From the NCBI GenBank assembly GCA_022835595.1, contig BQUP01000003.1:316629-380628 (forward strand): 64,000 bases of DNA, read 5' to 3'. Below, piece after piece: positions 61,807-64,000 of this stretch. The stretch's first letter is position 1. Each line of letters starts with the position of its first letter. The stretch comes from Cystobasidium ongulense. Its lineage: Eukaryota > Basidiomycota > Cystobasidiomycetes > Cystobasidiales > Cystobasidiaceae. A model generated the notes under the pieces. That model did no database searches and was not told where the DNA came from. It saw only the letters and a list, made by a program, of their open reading frames with translations. Made by a program: the position numbers and the translations under genes.

Positions 61807-63031
61807 TCAAACGTATACTCTGCCTGAAATCGCTATTAGAAGGGAGAGACGATTCAAAAACGGAGAAAGGGGTAGTGGGATATATAAGAGAGAGTAAGTA
61901 TACGTATGTGTGAGTGTGTGTGTGTTTAGGAGAAAAGGAAAACTCACACCTCCACCGTTATCATATCCAAATTCAACCCATAAATCCATACATAAATCAA
62001 AAGAAGTACCTAAATTTCTGTCTGCTATTATCGCTTTACCTATTTTACCATTTGCAGCTTTGATAGTTACAGTTTCTTTTGTTTTTTTGCACATTTCACA
62101 GGATGTGTTTTGTTTGTTTTTTTGAGTATATTGTGAGTTTCAATCAGGGTTTTTGTGGTTTTCGGGTTTTTTCATGGTGAGAGATGAAGAGCATTGAAAA
62201 TGACTTAGTCACTGCAATGCATCTATGCATTCGCGGAAACGGGTAGGAAAAATTAAACGTAAAGATTGACTCACTTCCGCATAGAGTATTATGTTGACTT
62301 GCACCAAATCCATCAAAGATAGAATTCGGTACCGCTAATCTCGGTAATTGGATACCTAGCGTATCCGGGAAGTAGGTCGATAGACCACAAGCACCACCTG
62401 TATTATATGTATTCGAACATACTTCAGGTGAATCATAACTGTATACCGATAATTCACATGGTTTGAAACCTGCAACTTCTGCTTTAGACTCGAATGATGC
62501 GGCGCGATTTACAGGAGCAGCGGGGACTTTAGGTATAACCGGAACTTCAGGGACAACAGGAGCCGGAGTAGTAGTACGAGTTACTGGTTGTGTTGAAGTG
62601 GAGGGAAGAGGTAGAACAGAGGAGGTTGGGGATGCTGCAGGAGCAGAAGAATCTACTAGAGCAGAAGCAAGATAGGAAGTCGAGAGAATCGAAGAGGTAG
62701 AGGTAGAAGGAGAAAGTTTTTGTGAATCATAGTCTTGTGGCAGTTCGAGGGCATCTGCTATCTTATATTCATGTACCGGTTTCTTGACATGTTTTTCGAT
62801 TCTTTTTGTAGCAGTTATAGTTACCAAGGTAGTTGTGATAGTGGTGACTGTATGCTCGACCGTCCTTGTAGGGGCGGGATATACCGAAATTGTACTCGTT
62901 ATGGTCCTCCGAGGCACACAATACCCCCCTCTATGCACTACGTAAGACTTTGCTGTGCTTGGAAGTGGCGCTAACAAGGAGGTGAGGAGGGCGAGGATTG
63001 CAACGACACGAGTCGTAGACGATAGAACCAT
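61807..63031 (-). CDS. Secreted protein C with PRRT motif and DPBB-like C-terminus
   Basis: Three exons (63031-62275, 62075-61950, 61823-61807) give 299 residues. The signal peptide (VVAILALLTSLLAPLPSTA) is followed by CVPRRTITSTISV, a degenerate form of the motif in A and B, then Thr/Val-rich stretches and a Ser/Thr/Pro linker. The C-terminal domain reads CELSVYSYDSPEVC, YNTGGACGLSTYFPDTLGI, NTLCGKTVTIKAANGK, IIADRNLGTSFDLCMDLWVE and FGYDNGGG, and ends RVYV. The CGKTVTI and I-A-D segments are typical of double-psi beta-barrel secreted proteins. The exon 2 acceptor at 62076 was chosen because it restores CGKTVTI. Reading on from exon 1 instead gives an unlike tail to a stop at 62144. Confidence 0.7.
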
Positions 63032-64000
63032 GGTTTAAACGTTGAACGATGATATTATGTATTGCTTATGCTTTGATTGTTCTGATGCAGCTGGGCTTGT
63101 TTCGAGGTGGTCCTAGAGAGCGTGCGGCGGGCGGAGTAGCCTTGTGTGGACAGCTGCCTGCAAGAAAGAGGTGAGGCCGGATGAGGGAGGTTCGTCGTGC
63201 TGTTACCACTGGGTGAGTTAGTGATTCAGTGAGCGTGATGGTATGTACCTCGTCCTGCGAGTCAAGGTGTATGAAGACTGTCCAAGCGCCTCGCCTTGAG
63301 AAGAGGACAGCAGCAACGAAGCCAGCCTGCAGAATAAAAGCTGAGATGCGTTGAGCGAGCTGATGAAACGCCAGCGTGCCCCTGCTATGCTATGCTACCC
63401 AGTACAAACAACCAAACGCGAGTGTCTGCGCATGCTGCCCCGTGGCCTGCTGGTCATTCGTCTGTCTTGCTCGCCTTGCTCGCTTGGATGGCGCTCTGAC
63501 GGCGGTCCTTTGGCTTGTATGCGATGCAAAGTAGGCGACGGGCCATGCTGCCGGTGCCGTCTGCGTTTAGTCGGATGTTGTCGAGCATGTGAAGTGTCGA
63601 GTGGCTGCTGTCTGTCTGTCAGTTGGTACTGCTGCAGTCGTCCACAGCAAAGCCAGCGAGTTGAATCAAAGGCCGGCCAGCAAGATCCGCTGTGCTGGAT
63701 ACGGCCATAATACTAATGGCAAGGATAGGTGCATGCTGTATGATGCGCTTCTTGCTCCACTGCTCCTCTACCCCACTTACTATCATTCCCGCTTACCGCT
63801 TTGCCTGCTGCCGTGGTGAGCATCCGACTTGCTCCACTCGAGGTCCGGCGAACTGAATGGGGCACCATCTTCAGCTTGATTTCATTCCACTTCCAACCAA
63901 CATCAACCAGTATTCCACCAATGTCACACTCACACCCACACCCCACCTGCTGAGTGCCCGTCTCGGCACGATGCACACACGCCCTCTCTCGGTCATGGAG
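63032..64000. other. Upstream flank of gene C, no gene seen
   Basis: The last 0.97 kb holds the gene C promoter and possibly the 5' end of something beyond the window. A Cys-rich plus-strand frame at 63351-63710 was considered and rejected as a zinc-cluster gene. Confidence 0.45.

Noticed and set aside
62144-62275. Unspliced C-terminus for protein C
   Set aside because: Reading through exon 1 gives an unlike basic tail. Splicing to 62075 restores CGKTVTI and the second half of the barrel-like domain.
63351-63710. Cys-rich plus-strand frame (ACMRCKVGDGPCCRCRLRL) as a Zn2Cys6 gene
   Set aside because: The Cys spacing does not fit C-x2-C-x6-C-x5-12-C-x2-C-x6-8-C, the basic residues are misplaced, and no splice join repairs it. 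Chance from GC-rich repeats is more likely.

Overview
The window is nuclear DNA from a fungus, most likely a basidiomycete. Genes are dense (22 supported protein genes in 64 kb, on both strands) and cut by many short introns, mostly about 50-110 bp, with GTRNGT donors and YAG acceptors. The mix of a copper-fist regulator, CAP10-type GT90 glycosyltransferases, UDP-galactopyranose mutase, a hydrophobin, complex I and a DUF3684 ATPase fits Agaricomycotina, and Tremellomycetes are my best guess. No rRNA, tRNA, CRISPR, virus-like element or intact transposon was recognised.

Layout. 1-4004: 3' part of a full-size PDR-type ABC transporter. 4.5-10.9 kb: URB2 and RPL26 diverge from a promoter of about 0.3 kb. 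11.6-15.6 kb: a long nuclear-looking protein I could not identify. 16.5-19.0 kb: complex I subunit NDUFB8 diverges from splicing factor CWC2. 19.5-26.5 kb: an aldo/keto reductase, a CDC1-type metallophosphoesterase and splicing factor CLF1. 26.7-30.7 kb: two tandem monocarboxylate-type MFS transporters. 31.2-37.3 kb: a long Sacsin/HSP90-like ATPase with an intronic foldback repeat. 37.6-38.1 kb: a small hydrophobin with only six cysteines. 38.9-45.3 kb: RAD6, a possible Whi5-like regulator, a 2.3 kb gene-free stretch, and a CUF1-type copper-fist factor. 45.6-55.9 kb: two divergent GT90 glycosyltransferases next to UDP-galactopyranose mutase, a plausible surface-glycan locus. 56.7-63.0 kb: three same-strand genes for secreted Thr/Val-rich proteins that share a C-x-P-R-x-T-[VI]-T motif after the signal peptide. 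Two of these end in a double-psi beta-barrel-like domain; the third carries acidic Cys repeats instead.

Most of the window is housekeeping. The parts most likely to be new are the three-gene secreted family, the hydrophobin lacking the C1 and C6 partners of one disulphide, the intronic hairpin that covers a splice acceptor, and two nearby genes (RAD6 and the copper-fist factor) whose first coding exon is only the ATG. Exon joins were worked out by eye from splice signals and reading-frame continuity; no transcript data were available.
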